NCBI RefSeq assembly: GCF_014803405.1
Contig: NZ_JACYFG010000040.1
Location: 62,001-126,000 of the forward strand
Reading direction: 5' to 3'
Source: Pelagicoccus enzymogenes
GTDB taxonomy: Bacteria > Verrucomicrobiota > Verrucomicrobiia > Opitutales > Opitutaceae
DNA length: 64,000 bases
Position numbers and translations under genes: made by a program. Of the stretch, positions 16,734 through 24,982 are shown one piece after another (position 1 is the first letter of the stretch; every line of letters starts with the position of its first letter). Under the pieces are notes generated by a model. It was not told the origin of the DNA and did no database searches. It was given only the letters and a program-made list of their open reading frames with translations.

Positions 16734-16770
16734 TAGGAGCATGCTAGTCACACGATCGATCGCAGCGACC
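16734..16770. repeat. REP-like element (GTAGGAGCATGCTAGTCACACGA)
   Basis: Single copy of the REP-like family GTAGGAGCRTGCTWGTCACACGA. It lies just downstream of the aldo/keto reductase stop and upstream of the VF530 gene. Near-identical unit at 28541. Confidence 0.55.
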
Positions 16771-16782
16771 GACAGTGGTGCT

Positions 16783-17769
16783 CTATCTTTTGAAGATCGG
16801 AGCGTTGCTGGGTGGCGGCGGGGTGATCGCATCCTGCCGTTCTAAGACCTCCGCTGGCAGCACCGCTTCCGCTCCCTTCACCGCGGCCTCCACTTGGGCC
16901 ATCGACTTGACACCCACGATCAATGAAGTCATCGCAGGCTGGGCCAAGCTCCAGGCCAACGCGTACTCCGTCAGGCTCAATCCCTGCTCCTTAGCCAATT
17001 CCTCCGTCGCCTCGATCTGGTCGAAAACCGCATCCTCCGGCTCCGACAGCCAAGCGCTGTCCGCCATGCGCGAGCCTTCTGGAGCCTGCTTCCCCCGCCG
17101 GTACTTGCCCGTCAGCAATCCCCCCTGCAGGGCCTGCCAGGGCGTCACTCCCACCTCGTGCTTCCGGCAAAACTCCAAGTCGTTTTGGTAGTCGCGCCGC
17201 AGCAAGCTGAAGGGAATTTGCGAGGCCACCACTTTCGGCCAATTCCGCTTGTCGGCCATCCAAAGCAGTTCGCAAAGCTGCCAAGCAAAGTGGTTCGACA
17301 CCCCGAAGGCGCGGATTTTTCCCTGGCGATACGCCGTCTCCATGGTGGAAAGCACCGTCTCGAGCGGCGTCTGGGCATCCGGCCAGTGAATGTGGTAGAG
17401 ATCGATGTAGTCCGTGCCCAATCGCCGCAGACTCCCATCCAGTTCCCGCAAAATCGTCTTCGCCGTCAGTCCCATGTCATGGGTCCCCGGACCGTTGGGA
17501 GCGCCGCACTTCGTAGCCAGCACCACCTCTTCGCGTCGACCTCGCAAAGCCGCGCCCAAAATCTCCTCCGAAACCCCGCCGGGCGATCCCTGATAGCGCG
17601 AATACCCCTCGTACACGTTGGCCGTATCGATGAAGTTGATTCCCAAATCCATCGCACCGTGCACGATGCGAATCGCCTCCTCCTTGCCCACCGGCGAACC
17701 AAAGGTCATGGTACCCAAGCAAACGGGAGAAACCATCATGCCACTCGAACCCAAACGTCTCAATTTCAT
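16783..17769 (-). CDS. Aldo/keto reductase
   Basis: 328-aa (alpha/beta)8 NADP(H)-dependent oxidoreductase. Catalytic tetrad positions are visible: Asp and Tyr in INFIDTANVYEGYS, Lys in VVLATKCG, and His in IDLYHIHWPD. The N-terminus MKLRRLGSSGMMVSPVCLGTMTFG is typical of the AKR11/YajO-like group. The ATG at 17769 follows a GAGGGTG ribosome-binding site; the frame is open 48 bp further but without a better start. Substrate unknown. It is divergent from the glycosidase at 17947 with about 180 bp between them. Confidence 0.92.
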   Translation of the reverse strand: MKLRRLGSSGMMVSPVCLGTMTFGSPVGKEEAIRIVHGAMDLGINFIDTANVYEGYSRYQGSPGGVSEEILGAALRGRREEVVLATKCGAPNGPGTHDMGLTAKTILRELDGSLRRLGTDYIDLYHIHWPDAQTPLETVLSTMETAYRQGKIRAFGVSNHFAWQLCELLWMADKRNWPKVVASQIPFSLLRRDYQNDLEFCRKHEVGVTPWQALQGGLLTGKYRRGKQAPEGSRMADSAWLSEPEDAVFDQIEATEELAKEQGLSLTEYALAWSLAQPAMTSLIVGVKSMAQVEAAVKGAEAVLPAEVLERQDAITPPPPSNAPIFKR

Positions 17770-17946
17770 GCCATCACCCTCTGGCAATCGCACCGCGCCC
17801 GCAACCCCACCGGCCACACTTCCAAATTAGACAGCTCAACCTTCGCTCAAAAACGAGCGCCCCGCCAACCGGCATAATCCCTGCTTTTACAAGCGTGAAC
17901 AGGCGCCGAAACCCTTCACTTCACACAGGTGCCTGCCGCCGCACGC

Positions 17947-19254
17947 ATGAGCAAACTCCCGACAGACGAACCCGTTCCCGCCAAGAAGGTCGACCTCGAC
18001 AAGCGAGCGATCGAGATCTTGCGCGAAAATTCCTGGGGCGACTACACCCTGCCCACCAAAGGACTCTATCCCTACCAATGGAACTGGGACTCAATGTTCG
18101 TAGCCCTCGGCTTCTCCGAGATCGACCTCGACCGAGCTTGGACCGAAGTCGAATCGCTCTTTCAGGGACAGTGGAAGAATGGCATGGCCGCCCACATCGT
18201 CTTCCGCCGCGACTCGCCCTCCTACTTTCCCGGCCCCAAGGTGTGGGGCGGCACCCACGAGGTCGCCACCTCCGGCTGCTCCCAGCCCCCCGTCGCCGCC
18301 ACCATCGTGCGCGACCTCTACGAAAAGGATCCGATCCTCGGCAAGGAGCGCCTCGGCGAGCTCTTCCCCCGCCTCATGCGCTGGCACCGCTGGTTTCACA
18401 CCAAGCGCGTCATCTCCGGCGGAGCCGCCATCGCCGTGACCCATCCCTGGGAATCCGGACGCGACAACTCGCCCGACTGGGACGACGCCCTCGACGAGGT
18501 CGACCCCACCGGCGTCACCCCCTACCAACGCAAGGACCTCGGCCACGTCGACGCCGACATGCGGCCCACCAACGCCCAGTACGACCGCTACATCAAGCTC
18601 GTCGAGTACGGACGCGAATGCGGATGGGACCACGCCCAAATCACTCGCGAAGGCCCCTTCGCCGTGGCCGACCCCGGCATCACCTTCATCCTCATGCGAG
18701 CCGACCGCGACCTGCGCAAACTCGCCAAGTTCCTCAACAAAGAGTCCGCCGTCCACGAGATCGACACCTGGCTCTACCGGGCCGAGCATGCGGCCAACTA
18801 CCTCTGGAACGACGAAATCGACGCCTACGCCGCCCGCAACCTGCGCAACGGCCAACACTCCGACGGAGTCTCCTCCGTCGCCTTCCTTTCCTACTACGGG
18901 GGCATCACCAAACCGAAACGCGACGCCCGCCTGCAGAAAACACTAGACCGCATACTAGACTCCGCTCCGTACAGCCTACCTAGCTTCGACCCGCAACACC
19001 CCAAGTTCGACTCCCGCCGCTACTGGCGCGGACCCACTTGGGCCATCGTCAACTACCTCGTAGCCCGCGGGCTCGAGGAATACGGCTTCGCCGAAAAAGC
19101 CAAGCGCATCCGCCTCGATACTCGAAAAGTCATTCAAGACAACGGCTTCTACGAGTACTTCGACCCCATCACCGGGGCCGGCTCCGGAGGCAACCACTTT
19201 ACTTGGACCGCCGCCATCTGGCTCGCCTGGGCCTCGCCCATGACCGACGCCTGA
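17947..19254 (+). CDS. MGH1-type glycoside hydrolase (GH63/trehalase-like fold)
   Basis: About 435 aa, no signal peptide. It matches the mannosylglycerate-hydrolase (MGH1)-type (alpha/alpha)6 glycosidase domain: LYPYQWNWDSMFVALGFSEIDLDRA with the sugar-binding WNWDS, then HPWESGRDNSPDWDDAL holding a probable catalytic acid, and later FDSRRYWRGPTWAIVNYLVARGL and GGNHFTWTAAIWL. These enzymes cleave alpha-linked small solutes such as glucosylglycerate or mannosylglycerate, or trim oligosaccharides; solute turnover is plausible for a marine bacterium. A GTG at 17929 is an alternative start, but the ATG gives a normal N-terminus. It stands alone on the plus strand. Confidence 0.88.
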   Translation: MSKLPTDEPVPAKKVDLDKRAIEILRENSWGDYTLPTKGLYPYQWNWDSMFVALGFSEIDLDRAWTEVESLFQGQWKNGMAAHIVFRRDSPSYFPGPKVWGGTHEVATSGCSQPPVAATIVRDLYEKDPILGKERLGELFPRLMRWHRWFHTKRVISGGAAIAVTHPWESGRDNSPDWDDALDEVDPTGVTPYQRKDLGHVDADMRPTNAQYDRYIKLVEYGRECGWDHAQITREGPFAVADPGITFILMRADRDLRKLAKFLNKESAVHEIDTWLYRAEHAANYLWNDEIDAYAARNLRNGQHSDGVSSVAFLSYYGGITKPKRDARLQKTLDRILDSAPYSLPSFDPQHPKFDSRRYWRGPTWAIVNYLVARGLEEYGFAEKAKRIRLDTRKVIQDNGFYEYFDPITGAGSGGNHFTWTAAIWLAWASPMTDA

Positions 19255-19577
19255 TCCCTCAAAATCCTGCCGCTTCCCCTGCAGGAAGTTCGGTCGTAGA
19301 ACCTGACGCCTACATCTCCTAGAGCCAGCTGTCGCAGGGCCCCTGCGCACGAACGCGCCACGGCTCCAGAACCTCCCCAAGGGAACTCGCCGAGAAAATG
19401 CCTCTCCCGTCTCGGAACAAACCCTAGTTCCGCGAAGCGAATTTCCTCAGCCGACTGTAAAGCAATCGCCAAATTCATTCCGCATGCGGGTCAAACCAAC
19501 CAAACGACCTGCGAAATCCGATCTAATAACTATCTTCGTGAGCATGCGAAATCACCCCGTTTCAACCCAATTTCCAC
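19255..19577. other. Gene-free interval
   Basis: 323 bp with no ORF supported by a ribosome-binding site. A CTTCCCCTGCAGGAAG inverted repeat (about 19272-19287) may end transcription of the glycosidase, but no U-tract follows. The last 60 bp are less GC-rich and probably hold the promoter of the next gene. Confidence 0.4.
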
Positions 19578-20036
19578 ATGGTACACATTTCCGAAGCATA
19601 CAAACCTCAGCCCGCTATCGACCCACGCCTGCAGCCTCAAGCCGCTGAGCGACAGCTTCTCGAGCAGCTGTGGCACGCCGGTCGCCTCCAGCGACACCTC
19701 GCCGCCCTCGAACGCTTCTACCGCGAAAAGCGCGACGAGTTCATGCAGCTGCTCGATACCACCAGCGACAACGAGGAGATCATCCAAATCGCCAAGTACC
19801 TCGTCGCTCAAAACGGCATCGTCGATCGCCTCGCCGAAACCCTCGACCAAATCAAGGAAATCGAATCCGAGATCTGGATACAAGGAGAGGTCGGCAACCA
19901 CGACCGCGAAAAGATCGCCCAAGAATGGACCCTGCGACACGCCCGGGCCTGGCGCGAGTGGCGCATCAAGGAGTACCTCTACGCCGTCGAGCACATGGAA
20001 GCCCAACTTGCCGAGTGCCTCCAGCAGGCCAGCTGA
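19578..20036 (+). CDS. Conserved-looking helical protein of unknown function
   Basis: 152-aa soluble protein, not recognised. After an unstructured N-terminus (residues 1-20, Pro/Gln-rich) it is almost entirely helical, with heptad-like spacing (LLEQLWHAGRLQRHLAALERFYREKRDEFMQLL and LAETLDQIKEIESEIW). Acidic and basic residues alternate and no membrane segment is present. The consistent codon use and lack of rare codons support a real gene. It is followed by a REP-type repeat, then the cyclophilin gene. It could be a coiled-coil adaptor. Confidence 0.65.
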   Translation: MVHISEAYKPQPAIDPRLQPQAAERQLLEQLWHAGRLQRHLAALERFYREKRDEFMQLLDTTSDNEEIIQIAKYLVAQNGIVDRLAETLDQIKEIESEIWIQGEVGNHDREKIAQEWTLRHARAWREWRIKEYLYAVEHMEAQLAECLQQAS

Positions 20037-20040
20037 AAAA

Positions 20041-20130
20041 AGGTGGCGCGGGTCGTCCCGACACGCCCTCAAAAAGTACGCCCTCGACCCGCCAGGTGGA
20101 ACGGCCGCTCCGCGGGCGTTAGCCCGTCGC
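20041..20130. repeat. Second REP-like family, inverted pair
   Basis: AGGTGGCGCGGGTCGTCCCGACACGCCCTC faces GACCCGCCAGGTGGAACGGCCGCTCCGCGGGCGTTAGCCCGTCGC. Related single units (CAGGTGGNRCGGCYNCTCC) lie in the 3'-UTRs of the peptide cassettes at 41310, 48105 and 52604. Confidence 0.5.
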
Positions 20131-20234
20131 CCCAAGAAAATTCAATTTCCTGAACCCAAAACGGAAAGAAGCTCGTAAAAAAGGCGTCGCCCGCCCAAAC
20201 CGGCGATCCAAACCTCGAACTCCCTTTCCAGCAA

Positions 20235-21782
20235 GTGACTTTCAAAAAAGCCCTTTTTTCCGCCCTTTCAGCAACGCTGCTCGTCAGCCTATCCAACGCC
20301 CAAACCTTGCAGCGCGTCTCCCACCCGGCTGACCAGACCTTCGACAATCTCACCACGAGCTACAGCCTCGACCTGTCGCAGTTCTTGGAAGTCCCCGGGA
20401 TAACCGGTCAGATCGTCATCCTCGAAACAGACCAAGGCAACATCGCTCTGGAAATGCTGGCCAACGATGCCCCCAAAACCGTCACCAACTTTCTTAGCTA
20501 CGTGAACGACGGCAGCTACGACAATAGCATTATCCACCGTTCAGTCCCTTCGTTCATAATCCAGGGAGGCGGCTTCAAGTCCACAATCCCCGTAGAAGAT
20601 GTCCCTGATAAAGACCCCGTCGTAAACGAGTACAAAATCTCCAACACACGCGGAACCGTGGCAATGGCAAAACTTGGCGGCGACCCCAACAGCGCTACCA
20701 ATGGTTGGTTTATCAACCTCAACAATAATTCCGAGAATCTCGACAACCAAAACGGCGGCTTCACCGTATTCGCAAAGGTGATCGGTTCAGGCATGACAGT
20801 GGCAGACGCAATCGCCGCTCTGCCTAGATACAATTTCGGAAGCCCCTTCAACGAGATGCCAATCGAACGCGTTCTCGATTCAGACGTCACCGTAGAAGAC
20901 TTCGTAACGCTCCCCTCCGTTTACGAAGCCGACCTTTTCCCGTCTGCCAACTCCTCGCCGAGCTTCGTATCCTATTCCGCCGTAAGCTCCTCAAACGCAG
21001 AGGTAGCCAACGCCACCATCGACGACATAGACGGCAACCAGCTCACCCTCACGCTCGGCCAGGGCCAGACCGGAAGCTCCGACATCACCGTCACCGCTTC
21101 CGACCCCAACGGCAACACGGTCGAACTCGCTTTCACGATCACCCTCGAGGAACCATACGTCACTCTCGATAGCGACTCCCAAGAGATCGGATTCCAAGCG
21201 GAAAACTACCAACTCGGTCTCGACTCCAATACCGTTTGGCAAGCGGAAAACGTGCCCTCGTGGGTCTCCTTGTCTTCCAGCTCCGGGGACGGATCCGAAC
21301 AACTCACCGTTACCGTCTCCGCTAACGAGGCCTCCACTCCGCGCTCGGCCACATTCACAATAAATGGCCAATCCCATACCATTCAGCAACGAAGCGACTT
21401 CGACGGCTGGCTCGCCAACTACTTCACAGCGACCGAAATCGCCGCCATGACACCTGACGTTTACACGGCGGATAGCGACGGTGACGGCGTCAGCAACCTA
21501 GCAGAAAACACGCTCGGCTTAGACCCCAGCGATCCCAATTCCCGGATTCAAAGCCATCTGGACTTCGACGGAAGCACCTACACCTTGACCTATTCTCCCT
21601 ACTCGGAACTCGTCACCTTCCAATTGGAGAAAAGTGATAACCTGCAAGCTTGGAACGAACTCTCAGCCAATCCCACCACCATCGAAAACTCCCTACGTTT
21701 CGAGCTGCCGGCTGACAGCACAACACAGAGTTTCTACCAACTCGTGCTGGACAGCTTCTTCTTCTCCGCACCGGGTTCTTAA
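20235..21782 (+). CDS. Exported cyclophilin-type peptidyl-prolyl isomerase with BACON-like domain
   Basis: 515 aa. A signal peptide (FSALSATLLVSLSNAQ) follows a GTG start. Residues about 55-215 are a cyclophilin domain: VILETDQGNIALEMLANDAPKTVTNFLSYVNDGSYDNSIIHRSVPSFIIQGGGF, then GTVAMAK and GGFTVFAKVIGSGM. Next come a cadherin/Ig-like segment and a BACON-like domain (VPSWVSLSSSSGDGSEQLTVTVSANEASTPRSATFTINGQ, about 335-390). The tail has a calcium-binding type motif (DSDGDGVSNLAENTLGLDPSDP) and a C-terminal beta domain common in verrucomicrobial exported proteins. It would fold secreted or cell-surface proteins. The extra domains suggest anchoring or glycan contact. No SD sequence precedes the GTG, so the start is less certain than the product. 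Confidence 0.88.
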   Translation: MTFKKALFSALSATLLVSLSNAQTLQRVSHPADQTFDNLTTSYSLDLSQFLEVPGITGQIVILETDQGNIALEMLANDAPKTVTNFLSYVNDGSYDNSIIHRSVPSFIIQGGGFKSTIPVEDVPDKDPVVNEYKISNTRGTVAMAKLGGDPNSATNGWFINLNNNSENLDNQNGGFTVFAKVIGSGMTVADAIAALPRYNFGSPFNEMPIERVLDSDVTVEDFVTLPSVYEADLFPSANSSPSFVSYSAVSSSNAEVANATIDDIDGNQLTLTLGQGQTGSSDITVTASDPNGNTVELAFTITLEEPYVTLDSDSQEIGFQAENYQLGLDSNTVWQAENVPSWVSLSSSSGDGSEQLTVTVSANEASTPRSATFTINGQSHTIQQRSDFDGWLANYFTATEIAAMTPDVYTADSDGDGVSNLAENTLGLDPSDPNSRIQSHLDFDGSTYTLTYSPYSELVTFQLEKSDNLQAWNELSANPTTIENSLRFELPADSTTQSFYQLVLDSFFFSAPGS

Positions 21783-22100
21783 TTCGCTAGCTTCGGGTGG
21801 GCAAACGTAAGGCGCGGCGCTTGCGCCGTCCCTCGTAATCTCGATCGACTCTCCGCGTGGCCGAGCTTTCTCCGCCACCCTGTATGAATTCGACGGATAC
21901 GGTCACGGCATGGTCGAACCTGCCCACCCTATCGCCCTAAAATTCATCCGCCGCATCCTAGCCTCAAACCAGCCCCCATTCACCAACGTTTACCACACCC
22001 AAAATTTCTATGCAGGATCATCCGTGAAAATCTGTGCGATTGTTTCCTCGCTTCGCTCCTCGAGTGTCGGTCGATTCAACCCAACTTCCATTGCAAGAGC

Positions 22101-22129
22101 ATCTGTGTCTATCTGTGCCATCTGTGGTT
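22101..22129. repeat. Three tandem ATCTGTG repeats in a 400-bp gene-free region
   Basis: ATCTGTGTCT, ATCTGTGCC and ATCTGTGGTT follow each other. A related TCTGTGCG occurs at 22031. The whole 21783-22180 interval lacks a supported gene. It also contains GGCGCGGCGCTTGCGCC near 21811, a GC-rich palindrome. Confidence 0.5.
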
Positions 22130-22180
22130 AAAAAAGTCCTCTTTATCTCCCTCGGGAGTGTTTAAAAACAATAGAGCCCC

Positions 22181-24631
22181 TCACTCCTCGCGCATCGCTT
22201 CCATCGGCGACACCCGAGCTGCCTTGCTCGACGGCAAATAGCTCGCCAAGAAAACCACAACCGACAGGGCCAAGGCCGTAGCCAGCAGCACGCCAACGTC
22301 GTAGGGCACCACTTCGTAGAGCACGCTTTTCATCCCGATACCCGCTAGCCAAGAGACAGCTGCTCCCAACAGGGCGCCACCCGCCAGCAGCTTCGCTCCC
22401 ATCAAGAGGAAACTGCCCAGGACCTGTCCCGGCTGAGCCCCGATCGCCATGCGAACTCCGATCTCGCGGCCGCGTTCTCCCACCGCGTAGGCCAGCACAC
22501 CGTACGTTCCAATCGCCGCCAGCAAGAGGGCCACTCCCGCGAAAATCCCCGCCAGGATCGCAGGCGAACGGCGGATCAGCAGGCTGTCGTCGATGCGATC
22601 CTGCAACAGCCGAATGTTGTCTACCGGCAACTCCGGATCGATTCGCAGCACCGCTTCGCGCAAGGCGTCGCTCACCGATTCCGGCAAGACCTGCGTCTTC
22701 AAGGTAATGAAAAAGAACTGCTGGGCTCGCAGCCGAAACGGCGTGTAGATCATGCCTTGGGAAACCTCTTCCGTAAGGTCGTTTTGCTTAACGGTCTCCA
22801 CCACGCCCACGATGGTCATGGCATTCTCCTCGTTCAGCTCCACGTCCGTAGCGAGGCGACGCCCCAAGGCGCTTTCCCCCGGCCAATAGCGCTCCACGAA
22901 AGCCGTATCCACCATACAAACACGTTGCTCTCCAACCTGCTCGGCTTCGCTCAAGTAGCGGCCTTCCACCAGAGGGATTCCCAAGCTTTGCCAATACTCG
23001 CCAAAGCCAAAGCCGACCCAGTGCGCCCGCAGCGAATCGCCCGGCTTCAATTCCACCCCTTCCACCACCGTGGCATTGTTGCTCACGTTTCCGCTGAAAG
23101 GCAGGCAGTTCGACATTCCCACCTCGGCGACGCCCGGTACGTTGGCCAACGCTTCGCGCAAACGCTGCAAGAAGGCCTGTCGCGGTTCAGTTTCTGGATA
23201 CGTTTTCCATGGAAGCGAGATGCTGGCAGTTAAGACATTCTCCGATTCGAATCCAGGATCGTTCTGCAAGGCCTTGCGCAAGCTCAAGCCCAGCAGCCCC
23301 GCGCTCGCCAGCAAGGCAAACGCCAAGGCGATCTGCACCACGATAAAACCGTGCCGCACTCGCTGGGCACCGCGCGATACCGTGCCCGTACGCGACTCCG
23401 CCTGCAGGGCTGGCGCCAGATTTCGACGGGCGTTCAAAGCCACTATCGGCAGAGCCAAGGCCAAGCCCACCGCAAAAGCCCCGAGCAAGGACACCAGCAA
23501 CACTCGCCCATCCAGCGAAATCGTTGCCCCAAGAGGCAATTGCTGCGATCCGAGCGTCTCCAACATTCGAATACTCGCAGCGCCCACGCCTATTCCCAAC
23601 AAGCCTCCGACGAGGGCGAGCGTCACCGTTTCCAGCAAGGTTTCACGCGCCAGATCCCTGCGCCCCGCTCCCAAGGCTTGCCGCACCGCCGTTTCCTTGG
23701 CCCGCCCCTTGGCCCGAATCAGCAACAAGTTCACCAAATTCACGCAACCGATCAACAGCAGCGAAAAGGCCCCCGCCTGCAGAATCAGCAGGATCGGCTT
23801 CGCCTCCCTCACCACCTCTTCGTGCAAGTTCACCACGATGGTCTCGAAGCCGGCGTTGCGCACCATCTCCGCGTAGGGATCCGTCTCCGACATTAGCTCG
23901 TTGTGGCGATTCATCTCGTCTTGAGCGGCCTCCACCGTGACGCCTTCCTTCAAGCGAGCGATCATGCGGAAGTTGTTCGAATGACGCCGCCCAATCTCCC
24001 GATCTTCCAAGTTCGACGCCGTGGGGTTGAAGAAGCGCGCGTCGCTGTTGAGAAAAGTGAAGTCCGGCCCGAGCACCCCAACGACCCGCTGGGACAAGCC
24101 GTCCACCATCAGCTCGCGATTCAGGACGTCCGGGTCGCCGTTGAAATAGTCCTGCCAGTACTCGTAAGTGAGGATCGCCACTCCGGAATTCTCGTAAAGC
24201 GTCTGCTCTTCCGTAAACGGCTGCCCCATCAGCAGAGGCGCTTTCAAGGTCTCGAAAAACTCGATCGAAACGCGGTCCCGCGGCACCCGTTGCGGCGATC
24301 CCGCTTCTCCCACAATAACGCTGCCGCCCTGGTAGATCGAGACCGACTCGAAGGACTCCATGCCCTCGCGTCGCTCGTAGTAGTTGGGCAAGGACGCCCC
24401 GATGCGCGGGGCCCCCGCTCCCGGATAGGAATTCATCAAAGTCACCAGCCGCTCGCTCTTCTCAAATGGCAAGGCTCGCAGCAAGATCGCGTCGATAACC
24501 GCGAACATCGCCACGTTGGCTCCGATGCAAAGGGCCAAGGTCAGCAACACCGTTGCAGTGAAGCCACGCTCGCGCCGCAAACGACGCAAACTCTGGCGAA
24601 GAGCAGGAAAGGAAGAGGAACTCACGTCCAA
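22181..24631 (-). CDS. ADOP-type ABC transporter permease (duplicated MacB/FtsX)
   Basis: About 814-816 aa inner-membrane protein with two tandem MacB_PCD-FtsX modules, the layout of the acidobacterial duplicated orphan permeases (ADOP). Helix 1 is FTATVLLTLALCIGANVAMFAVIDAIL. A large periplasmic loop follows, then a helix bundle around ILQAGAFSLLLIGCVNLVNLLLIRAKGRAKETAVRQALGA, a second module starting FIVVQIALAFALLASAGLL, and the final bundle GIFAGVALLLAAIGTYGVLAYAVGERGREIGVRMAIGAQPGQV. No ATPase gene is adjacent. In other genomes such permeases work with a separate MacB-type ATPase or act in mechanotransmission. The start is TTG 24631 or GTG 24625. Confidence 0.92.
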   Translation of the reverse strand: MDVSSSSFPALRQSLRRLRRERGFTATVLLTLALCIGANVAMFAVIDAILLRALPFEKSERLVTLMNSYPGAGAPRIGASLPNYYERREGMESFESVSIYQGGSVIVGEAGSPQRVPRDRVSIEFFETLKAPLLMGQPFTEEQTLYENSGVAILTYEYWQDYFNGDPDVLNRELMVDGLSQRVVGVLGPDFTFLNSDARFFNPTASNLEDREIGRRHSNNFRMIARLKEGVTVEAAQDEMNRHNELMSETDPYAEMVRNAGFETIVVNLHEEVVREAKPILLILQAGAFSLLLIGCVNLVNLLLIRAKGRAKETAVRQALGAGRRDLARETLLETVTLALVGGLLGIGVGAASIRMLETLGSQQLPLGATISLDGRVLLVSLLGAFAVGLALALPIVALNARRNLAPALQAESRTGTVSRGAQRVRHGFIVVQIALAFALLASAGLLGLSLRKALQNDPGFESENVLTASISLPWKTYPETEPRQAFLQRLREALANVPGVAEVGMSNCLPFSGNVSNNATVVEGVELKPGDSLRAHWVGFGFGEYWQSLGIPLVEGRYLSEAEQVGEQRVCMVDTAFVERYWPGESALGRRLATDVELNEENAMTIVGVVETVKQNDLTEEVSQGMIYTPFRLRAQQFFFITLKTQVLPESVSDALREAVLRIDPELPVDNIRLLQDRIDDSLLIRRSPAILAGIFAGVALLLAAIGTYGVLAYAVGERGREIGVRMAIGAQPGQVLGSFLLMGAKLLAGGALLGAAVSWLAGIGMKSVLYEVVPYDVGVLLATALALSVVVFLASYLPSSKAARVSPMEAMREE

Positions 24632-24982
24632 GGAAACCCAAATCCCCGCTGCACGTTACACAAAAGATGCCCCCGCGCTTGGGATTATTAACCAGGCATG
24701 GCCACTCACTCCCCAGTCGATCTAGTAAATACTCCCCAAACCCGACGTTACAAACAATCCCCTAAATGTATAAAAAACTGCAGGACAGCCCCTTATGCTA
24801 TCACCTCAAAATGGCATACCTCGTGCAATGCAAGTCGATTGCCTATTCTACCCGCCACAACGCTTTCAAAAACCGATAGGCGCTAATCCGCAGGAGAAAT
24901 CCATTGCGAGCGCCAATACGCCTGAACAACTTTACATCCGACGCGCAAGCCCCCCCGCCCGTCTCATCCCCCGAAAAACAAC
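24632..24982. other. Divergent gene-free interval
   Basis: 351 bp, noticeably more AT-rich than the flanking genes, between two divergently transcribed genes. It should hold both promoters. No repeat or ORF with a credible ribosome-binding site was seen. Confidence 0.4.

Noticed and set aside
17895-18983. 362-aa plus-strand frame overlapping the MGH1-type enzyme
   Set aside because: Arg/Pro-rich +1 shadow of a gene with recognisable motifs; no ribosome-binding site.
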